Shown: positions 1-8,955, counted from the stretch's first letter. The stretch: 64,000 nt of DNA from Nitrosomonas sp. (GCA_016710135.1 JADJLM010000005.1:62001-126000), one strand, 5' to 3'. Notes: generated by a model not told the origin, from the sequence alone. Numbers and translations: made by a program.

Positions 1-11
1 TCCAAGAGTCA

Positions 12-77
12 CTACGTTTCAGGAATATGAATAAAAACTAAATCTGTTGGAATAGAAAAAATTACTTTGCTTTTCAT
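12..77 (-). CDS. 21-residue ORF with a strong ribosome binding site
   Basis: A 22-codon reading frame (MKSKVIFSIPTDLVFIHIPE plus T) starts with ATG and is preceded by TAAGGAGGTCATC, close to a perfect Shine-Dalgarno. Nothing in the peptide is recognised. It may be the remaining start of a gene that has lost its 3' part, a leader peptide, or a chance frame. The strong ribosome site is the only reason to list it. The stretch from 100 to 244 holds no other gene. Confidence 0.3.
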   Translation of the reverse strand: MKSKVIFSIPTDLVFIHIPET

Positions 78-319
78 GATGACCTCCTTACAAACACTAC
101 AATAATCGATATGTTTAAAGGGACGAATTATAGTCCTCAAATTTCAAGAATCAAGTTCTTTTTAACTAAAGAAATAGCGGCATTTTTATAAAAAAAAATA
201 CTACGACTTTCCCTGTTATAAAAGCTTACACGTTAGAATATTGCATGACGGAAAGGAGTAAAATCTTTAAGGTTCTTAAACAGCAAATCCTTACCGCATT
301 TTCCGATAGATCCCCATCG

Positions 320-1108
320 TTAATGATGATGGCTAAACAAAATCTCAATAAGCCAAATAGAACCGATACCCATCATAATCAAAACTACTTGCTGTATAGT
401 TGCAGAAATTGCTGGACGTTTATGTAAACTTGGAATCAAATCTGCCATTGCCACATAGATCATGCTTGCAGTTGCAATACCTAGCATTGGTACAATCAGA
501 TAATTGAGTTGATTGAGCATAAAATAAGCGAGTACCCCTCCCACTAATGTGGCAGTACTAGCCAGCAAATTCAACAATAAAGCCTGAAAACGGCTATAGC
601 CCGAGTTAAGCAAAATTATAAAATCCCCTGCTTCTTGCGGAATCTCATGCGCGATGATAGCTATCGAGGTAATAATTCCCGTTTGAACATCCACCAGAAA
701 AGCAGCAGCAATTAAAACTCCATCAACAAAGTTATGAAAAATATCACCAAGGGTTATCATAATTCCGCTACGACCATGATCATGTTGAATATTTACTATC
801 GTATGTTGATTAATGTCATGTACTTCACACTCATCTAAGTGGCAATGCCGCCATAACACTAGTTTTTCTAAAATAAAGAACGCCAGTATCCCCAATAATA
901 TAGTGATAGTGATAGCTCGTGAATCATCTGCAATTGCTAAAGCCTCCGGGAGGGTATTAATAAAAGCTGCTCCGAGCAATGCACCGATTGCATAAGAAAC
1001 GAGAATTGATACCCAGGTACTACTCGTTTTTAATGTCAAGAAAACAGCAAATAAAACGCTTAGTAACCCTCCCACTAAACCAGCTAAGATGATCCAAGTT
1101 AAAATCAT
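320..1108 (-). CDS. ZIP-family divalent metal transporter
   Basis: A 262-residue inner-membrane protein with about eight hydrophobic segments. The two ZIP signature helices are visible: H125-N-F-V-D-G130 in the fourth segment and H154-E-I-P-Q-E-A-G-D162 in the fifth, which supply the metal ligands in this family. A His-rich loop (about residues 88-111, with several His, Cys and Asp) lies between segments 3 and 4, as is usual. Family members import zinc, iron or manganese; the substrate cannot be read from sequence. The start is the first ATG of a frame with a weak ribosome site. It is transcribed on its own, downstream of the pgeF terminator. Confidence 0.9.
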   Translation of the reverse strand: MILTWIILAGLVGGLLSVLFAVFLTLKTSSTWVSILVSYAIGALLGAAFINTLPEALAIADDSRAITITILLGILAFFILEKLVLWRHCHLDECEVHDINQHTIVNIQHDHGRSGIMITLGDIFHNFVDGVLIAAAFLVDVQTGIITSIAIIAHEIPQEAGDFIILLNSGYSRFQALLLNLLASTATLVGGVLAYFMLNQLNYLIVPMLGIATASMIYVAMADLIPSLHKRPAISATIQQVVLIMMGIGSIWLIEILFSHHH

Positions 1109-1132
1109 AAAATTATTCAGAATTTATCTATC

Positions 1133-1174
1133 AAAAAAACAAAATCCAGCACATAAGCATTCGAGTGCTGGATT
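1133..1174 (-). terminator. Rho-independent terminator downstream of pgeF
   Basis: Read on the minus strand, a 10-bp perfect stem (AATCCAGCAC at 1143-1152 pairing with GTGCTGGATT at 1165-1174) is followed by a T-rich run TTTTGTTTTTTT. It lies 94 bp after the pgeF stop and separates pgeF from the ZIP gene. Confidence 0.7.
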
Positions 1175-1267
1175 CATCTATTATTCACTATCAAAATTGC
1201 TCAAATTTCAATATTACTTATTCCAGTAATGATGGGATTCGCTAATCAAGAATAATTTAATGTCAAC

Positions 1268-2026
1268 TTAAGCATTTAGGTTTGATAACCATATTAATGC
1301 AGCCATCCGCCCAGTTCTTTTATCGCGCCGATAGGAATAAAACCGAGTGGGATTACTATAAGTACATTCGCCACCCCCGTATATTCGATTTATCCCTAAA
1401 TTAAGCAATCTTTGCTTAGCTAGCAAAAATATATCAGCAAGCCATTTTCCATTATCTGTCGCTGTAAAAAAAGCCAAGCTAGACTGATCATCTTGGTTAA
1501 TAAAAATATCTCTTACTTCATCACCAACTTCAAAATATTGACTACTGATTGCTGGGCCAAACCAAGCAATCAGGTCAGAAACCCTACAATTCATCCCATG
1601 AACCGCATTCTCGATCACCCCGCTCGCCAACCCTCGCCACCCTGCATGAATTGCACCGACAACGCTTCCTCCTTGATTACATAAAAGTATCGGTAAACAA
1701 TCAGCTACTAAAACGGCGCATACGACCTCTTGAGTTCGCGATAAAGCAGCATCCGCTTCAACATCATGATTCTCATTGTTCAATTTATCAGCCCATATGA
1801 ACTTAGATCCATGTACTTGCTTAAGCCAACATGGGCCGCTCGGAAGACAATTTCTTAGTAGTTGCCGATTCTGCTGAACCAGTACAAGATCATCTTCAAC
1901 ATGATCACCTAAGTTCAGTTCAGCGTACTTACCCTCCACATCTTGACTAACACCACCATTACGCGTTGTAAACAGCGCTTTCACATTAGCAGGGGACGGC
2001 CATTCTGGAATAATCCAATCTTTCAT
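1268..2026 (-). CDS. pgeF: Peptidoglycan editing factor / purine nucleoside phosphorylase-laccase (YfiH family)
   Basis: A 252-residue cytosolic protein of the multicopper polyphenol oxidase-like family. The expected triad is present: H72 in the QVHGSKF segment, C110 in VADCLP, and H127 in AIHAGWRG. In E. coli this family removes wrongly incorporated L-Ser from the peptidoglycan precursor; other members act on purine nucleosides. Length is normal. The ATG at 2026 follows GAGAG. In other proteobacteria the gene usually lies next to rluD; here it follows the putative ceramide operon instead, with a 69-bp gap. Confidence 0.92.
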   Translation of the reverse strand: MKDWIIPEWPSPANVKALFTTRNGGVSQDVEGKYAELNLGDHVEDDLVLVQQNRQLLRNCLPSGPCWLKQVHGSKFIWADKLNNENHDVEADAALSRTQEVVCAVLVADCLPILLCNQGGSVVGAIHAGWRGLASGVIENAVHGMNCRVSDLIAWFGPAISSQYFEVGDEVRDIFINQDDQSSLAFFTATDNGKWLADIFLLAKQRLLNLGINRIYGGGECTYSNPTRFYSYRRDKRTGRMAALIWLSNLNA

Positions 2027-2095
2027 ACGAGAGAAAATCTATCTTATGGATGGGCAGATAACCACGAAGCAGTTTCTGGTATATGCAGAACAATA

Positions 2096-3280
2096 CTAAT
2101 GCAATTTAGCATATAACTCTGAGAGTACTTGTGAAACGTAATTAATTTGCTCAGGAGTGTGTGCAGCATTAATACTACACCGAACCAATGATTTTCCTTC
2201 AGGAGCAGCGGGTGGCAAAATTAAATTTACATAAATATTTGCTGCCATGAGGCCATTCCACATAGCAAGGGCCTGTTCTGGGCTATCGAGGATAATTGCC
2301 ACAATAGGGCCAGGCTGAGGACCTACCTGATATCCTATGTTTTTTAGCGCGCTATAAAGCTGCTCTGCATTCTGCCAAAGTCTCTTTCTTAACTCCGTTC
2401 CAGCGCTTAATATTTTTAACGCAGCACGAGTAGCCGCAATCGTTGCAGGAGAGGGAGATGCCGTAAAAATATAGGGATGACTCACATAGCGCATTTGATC
2501 AAGCTGCTCATGGTTACTAACGCAATATCCGCCAATTCCACACAAGCTTTTACTGAATGTTCCAGTTATAAAATCAACATCTTGATTCAGTCCTGTTTTC
2601 TCGACTAAGCCCTGTCCTGTTTCTCCTAGCACACCTAAAGAATGCGCCTCATCTAATAAGAGTAAGCTACCATATTGTTTCTTTAAATTGACAATATCGG
2701 CCAAAGGCGCTTGGTCTCCTAGCATACTATAAATACCTTCAACAATAATGAGCGTATTTTTACTTCGTTCTCCTAGACGACGCAATCGTTTCTCTAGGTC
2801 ATCCCTATCATTATGGCGAAAACGGATGACATCTGCGCCACTGAGTATGCAGCCATCGTAAATACTGGCATGTGAATCCCCATCGATAAGTGCAACATCC
2901 CCTTTTCCTAATAGCGCTGAGATAGTTCCTAAATTTGCTTGATAACCCGTAGTAAAAACGATACTAGAGCGGCAATGATAAAAATCCGCAAACTCAGCTT
3001 CAAGTGCTCGATGCCCTGAATAGTTACCATTGGCCATCCGCGATCCAGTGGTGCCAGTTCCTTCTGCATCAATGGCGGCATGAGCGGCTTCTCTGCATTC
3101 CGTTGAAAAACTAAGCCCTAGATAATTATTTGTTCCCAATAGCAATATTTTGCGACCCCCAATACGTGCTTCTGTCGCAGAATAAATCGCTTCGATTGGT
3201 ATACCAAATGCACCGATTCCTCCTGGCAATTGTGCTTTTCTAGCTGCAGCAGCTCGATCCAGTTTTTCTAGCAGACTCAT
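2096..3280 (-). CDS. spt: Serine palmitoyltransferase-like alpha-oxoamine synthase
   Basis: A 394-residue PLP-dependent enzyme of the BioF/KBL/SPT family. Visible landmarks are H137 (stacking on PLP), D210-E-A-H213 and the PLP lysine K244 in TFSKSLCGIGG. Sequence alone does not separate BioF from serine palmitoyltransferase, but the neighbours do: an acyl carrier protein, a reductase and an acyl-AMP ligase in the same order as acpR, cerR and aasR beside spt in Caulobacter. The inferred reaction is condensation of serine with acyl-ACP to 3-oxosphinganine. Its ATG overlaps the ACP stop by 4 bp, indicating translational coupling. No biotin gene is nearby. Biochemical function is inferred. Confidence 0.82.
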   Translation of the reverse strand: MSLLEKLDRAAAARKAQLPGGIGAFGIPIEAIYSATEARIGGRKILLLGTNNYLGLSFSTECREAAHAAIDAEGTGTTGSRMANGNYSGHRALEAEFADFYHCRSSIVFTTGYQANLGTISALLGKGDVALIDGDSHASIYDGCILSGADVIRFRHNDRDDLEKRLRRLGERSKNTLIIVEGIYSMLGDQAPLADIVNLKKQYGSLLLLDEAHSLGVLGETGQGLVEKTGLNQDVDFITGTFSKSLCGIGGYCVSNHEQLDQMRYVSHPYIFTASPSPATIAATRAALKILSAGTELRKRLWQNAEQLYSALKNIGYQVGPQPGPIVAIILDSPEQALAMWNGLMAANIYVNLILPPAAPEGKSLVRCSINAAHTPEQINYVSQVLSELYAKLH

Positions 3281-3534
3281 TTCGACTCCGATTTAATTCG
3301 ATAAATCAAATCTGCTAAATCTCGAACAGTGATTACATCAGTAAGTGCGTTGACAGGAACTGAAATATCAAAATTATCCTCAATCTCCATAATCAAATTT
3401 AATAGCTTTATCGAATCTATTGCCAATTGGGTAATAAGATTAGTCTCTGCTGTTATTTCAAAGTCTGCTTTAGCTAAACCTGTTAATCGCTGGCATAATA
3501 ACTTTAGAATTTCTTCTTGCGTCACTTCATTCAT
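3277..3534 (-). CDS. acpR: Acyl carrier protein of the lipid operon
   Basis: An 85-residue acyl carrier protein. The phosphopantetheine attachment site is D40-S41-I42, with Ile in place of the Leu of housekeeping ACPs, followed by the helix KLLNLIMEIED. It overlaps the reductase upstream by 8 bp and the spt gene downstream by 4 bp. A dedicated ACP beside an SPT-like enzyme is the arrangement described for bacterial ceramide synthesis, where acyl-AcpR rather than acyl-CoA feeds the condensation. The symbol rests on context; the ACP fold itself is clear. Confidence 0.85.
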   Translation of the reverse strand: MNEVTQEEILKLLCQRLTGLAKADFEITAETNLITQLAIDSIKLLNLIMEIEDNFDISVPVNALTDVITVRDLADLIYRIKSESK

Positions 3535-4471
3535 AGCTCTGTTTAGATTTTATTAAATAAGGGAGCGCCTCGCGAAGCGAGGTATGGGGAACCCAACCGA
3601 TTCCCTTCTGCTTGAATGCACTCATATCACATACCCAATTCGGATGCTGCAATTCTCGAAACTTACCTGGTGTCAGCATGGGTGAGTAATTTAGTAACTT
3701 AGATACCCATAAATTCATGCATGCAACCAGTTGTATTAGCTTCTTAGGTAATTTAATACATTTAACCGGCCTATGGAGTATCTGCTGAGCGATTTCCGCG
3801 ACAGACTGGTAACTATATCCGCCAGGGGTTGCATCGTCAATCTCGTAAATCCCATTCGTAAAACTTTCTTGATTTAACCAATAGCAAATCAGCTCGACCA
3901 AGTCACTGACATGCAACAAACCAAACCGGTTCTCGGAATTACCAATTGCAGGCACGATTCCATAACGAGATGCTTGAAATACCGGTAACAACTCCTTATC
4001 ACCGAGTCCGTAAACCGCTGATGGCCGAAAAATTGCATATGAAACATCAGCCTCGTGTAAATACTGAAGTGTAATCTGTTCGGCTTTAGATTTACTCGTA
4101 GCGTACCATGACAATGCAGGTTCTCTTGCGGCAAGCGATGAGATTAAAAGAAAACGAGGGTTAAGATTTACTGATGCCACAGCTTGCAGTAAATTCTCAG
4201 TACCTATCGCATTAACGTGGAAAAACGCTTCTAGTGAATTACCTCTAATTGCACCAGCACAATGAATAACGGCAGAAGCTCCTGTAACAAGCTCCAGAAG
4301 TGCAGTACGATCATCAAGATCGCCAAGAACCCATTTGATATTTTTCTGATTACTATTAGACGGTTGTTTTCTGGTTAATGCATTTACCAACCATCCGTCC
4401 TGAACTAATGCACCAAGTAGATTCTGCCCAATAAAACCTGTGGCACCTGTAACTGCCACTACTTGATGCAT
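3527..4471 (-). CDS. cerR: NAD(P)-dependent epimerase/reductase, CerR-like
   Basis: A 314-residue extended short-chain dehydrogenase. It has the N-terminal nucleotide motif GATGFIG (residues 9-15), catalytic Ser near 111-112 and the Y123-ATS-K127 active-site pair. It lies between the acyl-AMP ligase (6-bp gap) and the ACP (8-bp overlap), so it belongs to the operon. By analogy with Caulobacter CerR it would reduce the 3-oxo group of the sphingoid product. Other NAD-dependent sugar epimerases share this fold, so the role comes from context only. Confidence 0.72.
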   Translation of the reverse strand: MHQVVAVTGATGFIGQNLLGALVQDGWLVNALTRKQPSNSNQKNIKWVLGDLDDRTALLELVTGASAVIHCAGAIRGNSLEAFFHVNAIGTENLLQAVASVNLNPRFLLISSLAAREPALSWYATSKSKAEQITLQYLHEADVSYAIFRPSAVYGLGDKELLPVFQASRYGIVPAIGNSENRFGLLHVSDLVELICYWLNQESFTNGIYEIDDATPGGYSYQSVAEIAQQILHRPVKCIKLPKKLIQLVACMNLWVSKLLNYSPMLTPGKFRELQHPNWVCDMSAFKQKGIGWVPHTSLREALPYLIKSKQSYE

Positions 4472-4477
4472 TTAAGA

Positions 4478-6316
4478 CTATCTATCTCCAGATAATGAGG
4501 CCGTAGGCAATTGATCAATCATATTTGCACGCTGCAAGAAACCTTGGCGAGCTGCAAACCGAGACAATTTACCTGATGAAGTCCTCGACAGTGTATGAGG
4601 AGGAACTAGTTCAACTAAGCAATTAACCCCAAATGCCATATATACCAATTGTTGTAAACGATTAATCAGCAATTGTCGTTCTTCCATCGAAGTAAGGCGG
4701 CATTCAACGACTAGTACAACAGTTGTCGCACCACTCGAGTCGCTGATACCAAATGCTGATGCTTCACGTGATCTAACCTCTGATTGCTGCTCAGCTAGCT
4801 CTTCGATATCTTGAGCACGTATGTTTCTACCATTGACAATGATAACATCAGTTTTACGCCCCGTTATATAGAGATCACCGTCAAATAAAAAACCAATATC
4901 ACCAGTATCAAGCCAACCACCTGACTTCAAAGCTTTCTCAGTCTCTTCCTGATTGTTGAAATATCCTGTCATAATACTGCCACCTTTGACGAGCACACTA
5001 CCAACCATCATTTGAGGTAACTCTTGACTATTCTCATCGACAATCTTGACTGTATGCCCTGGTAGAGGCCGGCCACAATTAACGAATTCATTAAACTTCC
5101 TACCTTCGGCTTGTACTCGCACTGCCATTCTTTTTTCCACAAGCGTTTTGGTATCAACTTTCAAGCTCTCAATACCGCGATTGATTCTGGTAAATGATAC
5201 GGCTAGCGTCGATTCAGCCAAGCCATAGCAAGGTAAGAATGCTCGATCACTAAATCCAGCTGAAGCAAATTTATCTGCAAAATTCCTTAAAATTTCTGGA
5301 CGAATCATTTCAGCTCCAATCCCTGCAGCACGCCAGCAACTAAGGTCTAGCTCTTCCAAATCGGAATCTCGAACTCGGAGAGCACAAAGCTTGAGGCCAA
5401 AAGGTTGACTAAACGCGATCGTACAACGATTACGGCTTATCAACTTTAGCCATTGTAAAGGTCTAATTGCAAAATCTCGTGTAGCTAAATAATCGACTGT
5501 GAGTTGAGCCGCCATAGGAGACAACACAAGGCCAACTAACCCCATATCATGATAAAACGGCAACCACGAGGCACAGCGATCGCCTGGATTAACATCTAAA
5601 CCGTTACGAACGATACCGCGTAAATTACACATTAAAGCTTCTTCAGTAATTACAACACCGCGTGGCATACGAGTGCTGCCAGAGGTAAATTGCAAATACG
5701 CTGTCTCGCCTGGCGTATTCGATTTAAGAGCTGCATCTGACTTAGGAAGAGAATCTAACTGAACTGGTGTTCCAATCCATTTCAAATGACTGCCGTTTAA
5801 ACCATCGCTTGCTTCTTTAAGAAAACCTAGATAATCAAGATTTGCAATTGCAGCACTTGCGCCACTACTCTCGAGCATTCCTTGTAATTGGCGAACATAA
5901 ATCGAATGACTACCCAGATTAACAGGTATAGGCATCGCAAATGGAACTAAACCTGCATAGCGGCAAGCAAAAAACAACTCGATAAACTCAGGCGATGTAT
6001 CAGCAATGAGTGCAACCCGACTCCCATGTGAAAAGCCTAGTGATAGCAACCGTTTTGCTTTAGACTGCGCATTCACTTTGAGCGTACGATAAGGAAGTAC
6101 TGAGCGCAGACCTCCCTTTGCATCATAAAAATTATAGCCAGTAACACCCTTCGCGGCATACTCTAAAGCATCTGTTAATGTCTCAAAATCAGCCAACCTT
6201 TGACTTAATTCGTTACGCGTTGGCGTAGATATCATTTTTACAGATACTTCGTCTGAAGGATGAAAATCAGATTCTTGCATTGTTGGTTCACCCAGCTTGA
6301 TTATTGTCGAACTCAA
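4478..6316 (-). CDS. aasR: Fatty acyl-AMP ligase / acyl-ACP synthetase
   Basis: A 612-residue adenylate-forming enzyme of the fatty acyl-AMP ligase group. The phosphate-binding loop TSGSTRMPRG is at residues 211-220, and the later segments GGWLDTGDIGF and TGRKTDVIIVNGRN match the hinge and adenylation core. It probably activates a fatty acid and loads it on the downstream ACP. The frame opens with TTG, supported by AGGGGAAG five bases upstream; ATG codons at residues 13 and 28 are alternatives. First gene of a four-gene operon. No ceramide synthase (CerS) is seen in this window. Confidence 0.83.
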   Translation of the reverse strand: MSSTIIKLGEPTMQESDFHPSDEVSVKMISTPTRNELSQRLADFETLTDALEYAAKGVTGYNFYDAKGGLRSVLPYRTLKVNAQSKAKRLLSLGFSHGSRVALIADTSPEFIELFFACRYAGLVPFAMPIPVNLGSHSIYVRQLQGMLESSGASAAIANLDYLGFLKEASDGLNGSHLKWIGTPVQLDSLPKSDAALKSNTPGETAYLQFTSGSTRMPRGVVITEEALMCNLRGIVRNGLDVNPGDRCASWLPFYHDMGLVGLVLSPMAAQLTVDYLATRDFAIRPLQWLKLISRNRCTIAFSQPFGLKLCALRVRDSDLEELDLSCWRAAGIGAEMIRPEILRNFADKFASAGFSDRAFLPCYGLAESTLAVSFTRINRGIESLKVDTKTLVEKRMAVRVQAEGRKFNEFVNCGRPLPGHTVKIVDENSQELPQMMVGSVLVKGGSIMTGYFNNQEETEKALKSGGWLDTGDIGFLFDGDLYITGRKTDVIIVNGRNIRAQDIEELAEQQSEVRSREASAFGISDSSGATTVVLVVECRLTSMEERQLLINRLQQLVYMAFGVNCLVELVPPHTLSRTSSGKLSRFAARQGFLQRANMIDQLPTASLSGDR

Positions 6317-6463
6317 GATCTTCCCCTAGAAGTAATAGTGCTGGTCATCTTTTGCTTATAAGCACGACAGATATCGACTCTAATCCAACCTGGATATGGT
6401 TTAAATATTCTGCTATTTCGTTGCTAAATAAACACAAGTGTCTCATATTCGTTGACGTTGGAG

Positions 6464-6490
6464 CTTATATAAGGGTGATTTTTCTGTCAA
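6464..6490 (-). promoter_or_regulatory. Possible sigma-70 promoter for the lipid operon
   Basis: On the minus strand a perfect -35 TTGACA (6485-6490) and a -10 TATAAG (6464-6469) are separated by 15 bp, slightly short. It would start a transcript about 140 bp before the first gene of the operon. Confidence 0.4.
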
Positions 6491-6632
6491 GACGATATTA
6501 TATAAATGTTGCTTAATAGCAACAGTTTAGCCCACAAATTTTATTTATTTGATACAGTTCACAGAATATTTATTGAAATACTTGACGAGCAATAAAATCA
6601 ATAGCTTACCATCATTTCTCAACAAATGTTTT

Positions 6633-6897
6633 TCACTGAGCCGGATCAAGTTGAGCGATTTCTTGGTTTTTATAGCAGGGATCTCTAACAATACTATGAG
6701 CCGAGATCTCTTGCCACAACCGCTCCTGATTCTGTCATAAAATCATGCAGCATTCCTCTACTTATCAACAATTTATCTCCTGGTTTAATACTAGCCTCAC
6801 TCAAACCTCGAAAATTGACAGTCATGTCACCTCATAATAAATAAAAAGTTTCTTCTTTCTGTTGATGCAGGTGTGGGAAGAAACTGTCTCTGACTCG
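6633..6897 (-). pseudogene. Cupin-domain remnant (D-lyxose isomerase / sialic acid synthase cupin type)
   Basis: No open frame survives, but translation across two frames gives recognisable cupin pieces in order: FPHLHQQKEETFYLL, GDMTVNFRG, KPGDKLLISRGMLHDF, and after a frame change EISAHSIVRDPCYKN. These match the cupin found as D-lyxose isomerase and at the C-terminus of some NeuB-type sugar synthases (PHxHxxKEETFxxLxG, then EEISTxH). A stop falls just after FYLL and a frameshift precedes EIS. With the neighbouring remnant it points to a lost surface-polysaccharide locus. Confidence 0.55.
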
Positions 6898-6989
6898 GCA
6901 GCATATTATGAGTACTTATAACAATATTCTCGATTCACAAGAGATTGATCAAAACACACCCCGCTTCTCGAAATCTTGCTAAAAATAAT

Positions 6990-7833
6990 GACGGGAAACT
7001 TCAATTTGATAATCCTTTCCTAAAGCAATTCCAGCCTCATAAAGTAAAAGTAAACCCCCCTCGTATCTTGCAAAATTTCTCTTACGATTCGAATGGTATC
7101 TTGAATGATAGCGTCTGCAGCCATTAACCAGGAACAACATTCCCTTCATAGATAATTTTCACAATTTTGTTTATCGCCTGCAGCTTCACGCCAAGCTTGA
7201 TGGCTTTCTGATGGATAGGGCCGCAAGATGATGGTTGTTTCTGGAAAGCGACCTGCCAGCCGCGGAAGCAGCTCGATAAAATGATCAAGAAATTCCTTTT
7301 TATGTTTAGCAAACCCTATTCTTAAATCATTTCGATCAAGATTCGCATTTTCATTATTTTTTAACTAATTTAGCAAATGACTCTCGTTTGTATAATAATG
7401 ATTGACACGTGAAAAACTGGTATCAAAAAGAATGAATCGGAATGTTAGGAAATCCAGGATACCCCCGTATGGCCAATGTATTTGCCTCACTCCATGCAGA
7501 TAAACAAACCAGTTCTTTTAAAGCCTTTGAACCTAATTTAGTCAATCGATATACAGTTCTGGCGTGACTCATACTAACCCCTCCTCATCCCATGCCACAA
7601 CGGTATAACCTAATCGTCTCAACATGCGCAGTACAGTAGCACTTTTTAGCAGTCAAGCTTCTTCCAATAATACCTTTAGGTAATGATGGCGTCAGCTTTC
7701 ACAATAGCTTTTATTCCCTTCTCAGCGATAAAGCAAGCCAATAGTAGTTTTGCATCAAACTCTCGTGATTTAGTCTCACACAGCAAAACAACAGTCTCTG
7801 CGATATTTAGACTCACAAGCGAAAACGTAAAAC
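6990..7833 (-). pseudogene. Surface carbohydrate biosynthesis protein remnant
   Basis: Fragments of one protein can be followed on the minus strand through several frames: REFDAKLLLACFIAEKG near the start, then LPKGIIGRSLTAKK, MLRRLGYTVVAWDEEGL, YPGFPNIPIHFFDT, PETTIILRPYPSESHQAW, and EGNVVP followed by MAADAII. The order and motifs (DEEGLV, RPHPSE, EGNVxPWLxAADAxIH) resemble the family annotated as surface carbohydrate biosynthesis protein, involved in capsule or O-antigen export or assembly. Many stops and frame changes show that it is not functional, and too many to blame on single read errors. Confidence 0.55.
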
Positions 7834-7938
7834 GAATTCTTTGAAAAAATAAGCTAGGTAATTTAGATTTTAATAAAAAATCTCATGGAGCTTGGCAATA
7901 CTGGATGCTGAATAGGTCTCTGATAAAACCATTGAAGC

Positions 7939-8346
7939 TTATTTTTTCACATCAATTGCAAGTGTTGTGCTCTGATAAGTACAAACAGGTCGATGTACCT
8001 CTAAACATTGGGAGGTGATGATTATCTGATAGCTACCGGGAAGTAAACGATTAGCTTCAAACTCAAAACTAAATTTACCCTGTTTATCGCTGATATTAAA
8101 CGTCTCAACCACTTCTGCTCCATCTGCTCGAAGCAATTTAGCATTTAACAATACATCGGACGTAGGCTGATCCTGATAGTTGACCCACCCACTAACTACA
8201 ATTTTTTCTCCTTGGGTATATTCTGTTCTAGCTCCCGATAAAATCGGCTTAGAAATATGAGTTGCATTAACCTCAGAAAATAAGCCACTGATTAGAAAAG
8301 CTAAAATAATTAATAAAATACTTTTACTTCGGGCCTCAATCATCAT
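7939..8346 (-). CDS. Secreted protein with one immunoglobulin-like beta domain
   Basis: About 135 residues if started at the ATG at 8346 (an upstream in-frame ATG at 8394 would add 16). A signal peptide is clear: basic start, hydrophobic stretch SILLIILAFLISGLF, then a likely cleavage after NA. The remainder (SGWVNYQDQPTSDVLLNAKL, then GKFSFEFEANRLLPGSYQI) reads like an alternating beta domain of the macroglobulin or carboxypeptidase-regulatory type. There are two Cys near the C-terminus. No function can be assigned. AAGGAAAA upstream supports the inner start. Confidence 0.65.
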   Translation of the reverse strand: MMIEARSKSILLIILAFLISGLFSEVNATHISKPILSGARTEYTQGEKIVVSGWVNYQDQPTSDVLLNAKLLRADGAEVVETFNISDKQGKFSFEFEANRLLPGSYQIIITSQCLEVHRPVCTYQSTTLAIDVKK

Positions 8347-8658
8347 GCTAAATATTGTTTTCCTTATTATATGAGTATGGGCTATATACCTCACACTTTC
8401 TTTTTTTACTTGCTTCCACTAACTATAACTTAATCATAAATTGATTGTCAGTTTTTTTTACACAAAACCATCAACTCACAACTTGCAAGAATCGATAATT
8501 ACTCATCCAAGTCATTCTGATCTCTAACAAAATGAAGATTTTATACTCGATTGCTCGCCTACTTTATCGATTTATAGATTGTCGAAATTTCTTACACACG
8601 ATTCTCATCATTATTAACAATTACTCGAATATACACTAGACAAGCGCTTTCAATGTTA

Positions 8659-8674
8659 TGGCATGAAAATTGCT
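8659..8674 (+). promoter_or_regulatory. Sigma-54 (-24/-12) promoter
   Basis: TGGCATG, 4 bp, then TTGCT fits the RpoN consensus (TGGCAYR-N4-TTGCW) at every defined position. It lies in a region without a protein gene and points toward a Rho-independent terminator 160 bp downstream. rpoN itself is present at 45.9 kb. No activator site was recognised. Confidence 0.55.
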
Positions 8675-8684
8675 TATTGGTATA

Positions 8685-8864
8685 CGTGTTTAGGAGTAAA
8701 TAAATCCAACAACGCAAACTTTGCGAAATATATAAGAAGACAATAATAATAGTTCTTAGGAAACAATGGATTAAATTGAAAACTGAGCACTTACAAAAGA
8801 TCAAAATGCTTCTTTTGTATAATATTAGGATGCACCACGGTTGGGTCCGTGGTGTTTTTTTTTT
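8685..8864 (+). ncRNA. Candidate sigma-54-dependent small RNA
   Basis: Start is inferred 12 bp after the -12 element; the end is the T-run of the terminator, giving about 180 nt. Three hairpins are visible: CGCAA/TTGCG (8713-8717 with 8721-8725), an 8-bp stem ACAAAAGA/TCTTTTGT (8793-8800 with 8811-8818) and the terminator. No plus-strand reading frame with a ribosome site fills it, and neighbouring genes on both sides are on the minus strand. A regulatory RNA is the simplest reading; targets are unknown. Confidence 0.5.
8833..8864 (+). terminator. Rho-independent terminator of the candidate small RNA
   Basis: An 8-bp perfect stem CACCACGG (8833-8840) with CCGTGGTG (8847-8854), loop TTGGGT, followed by ten T residues. 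No plus-strand protein gene lies upstream for it to serve. Confidence 0.8.
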
Positions 8865-8955
8865 GCGATAGTAGATTGTCCACTAATTACTATCGTTGCT
8901 TGTTGGTATCGTAGAAATATGCAACGTATCTATAATTCGCAGCGCTACAAGCTGC

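Noticed and set aside
2096..3280. Biotin synthesis gene bioF
   Set aside because: No other bio gene is near, while an ACP, reductase and acyl-AMP ligase are; the SPT reading fits the context better.
8592..8804. A 70-codon minus-strand frame over the small-RNA region
   Set aside because: No ribosome site, odd composition (many Ile, Cys, Leu), and it opposes the promoter and terminator on the plus strand.
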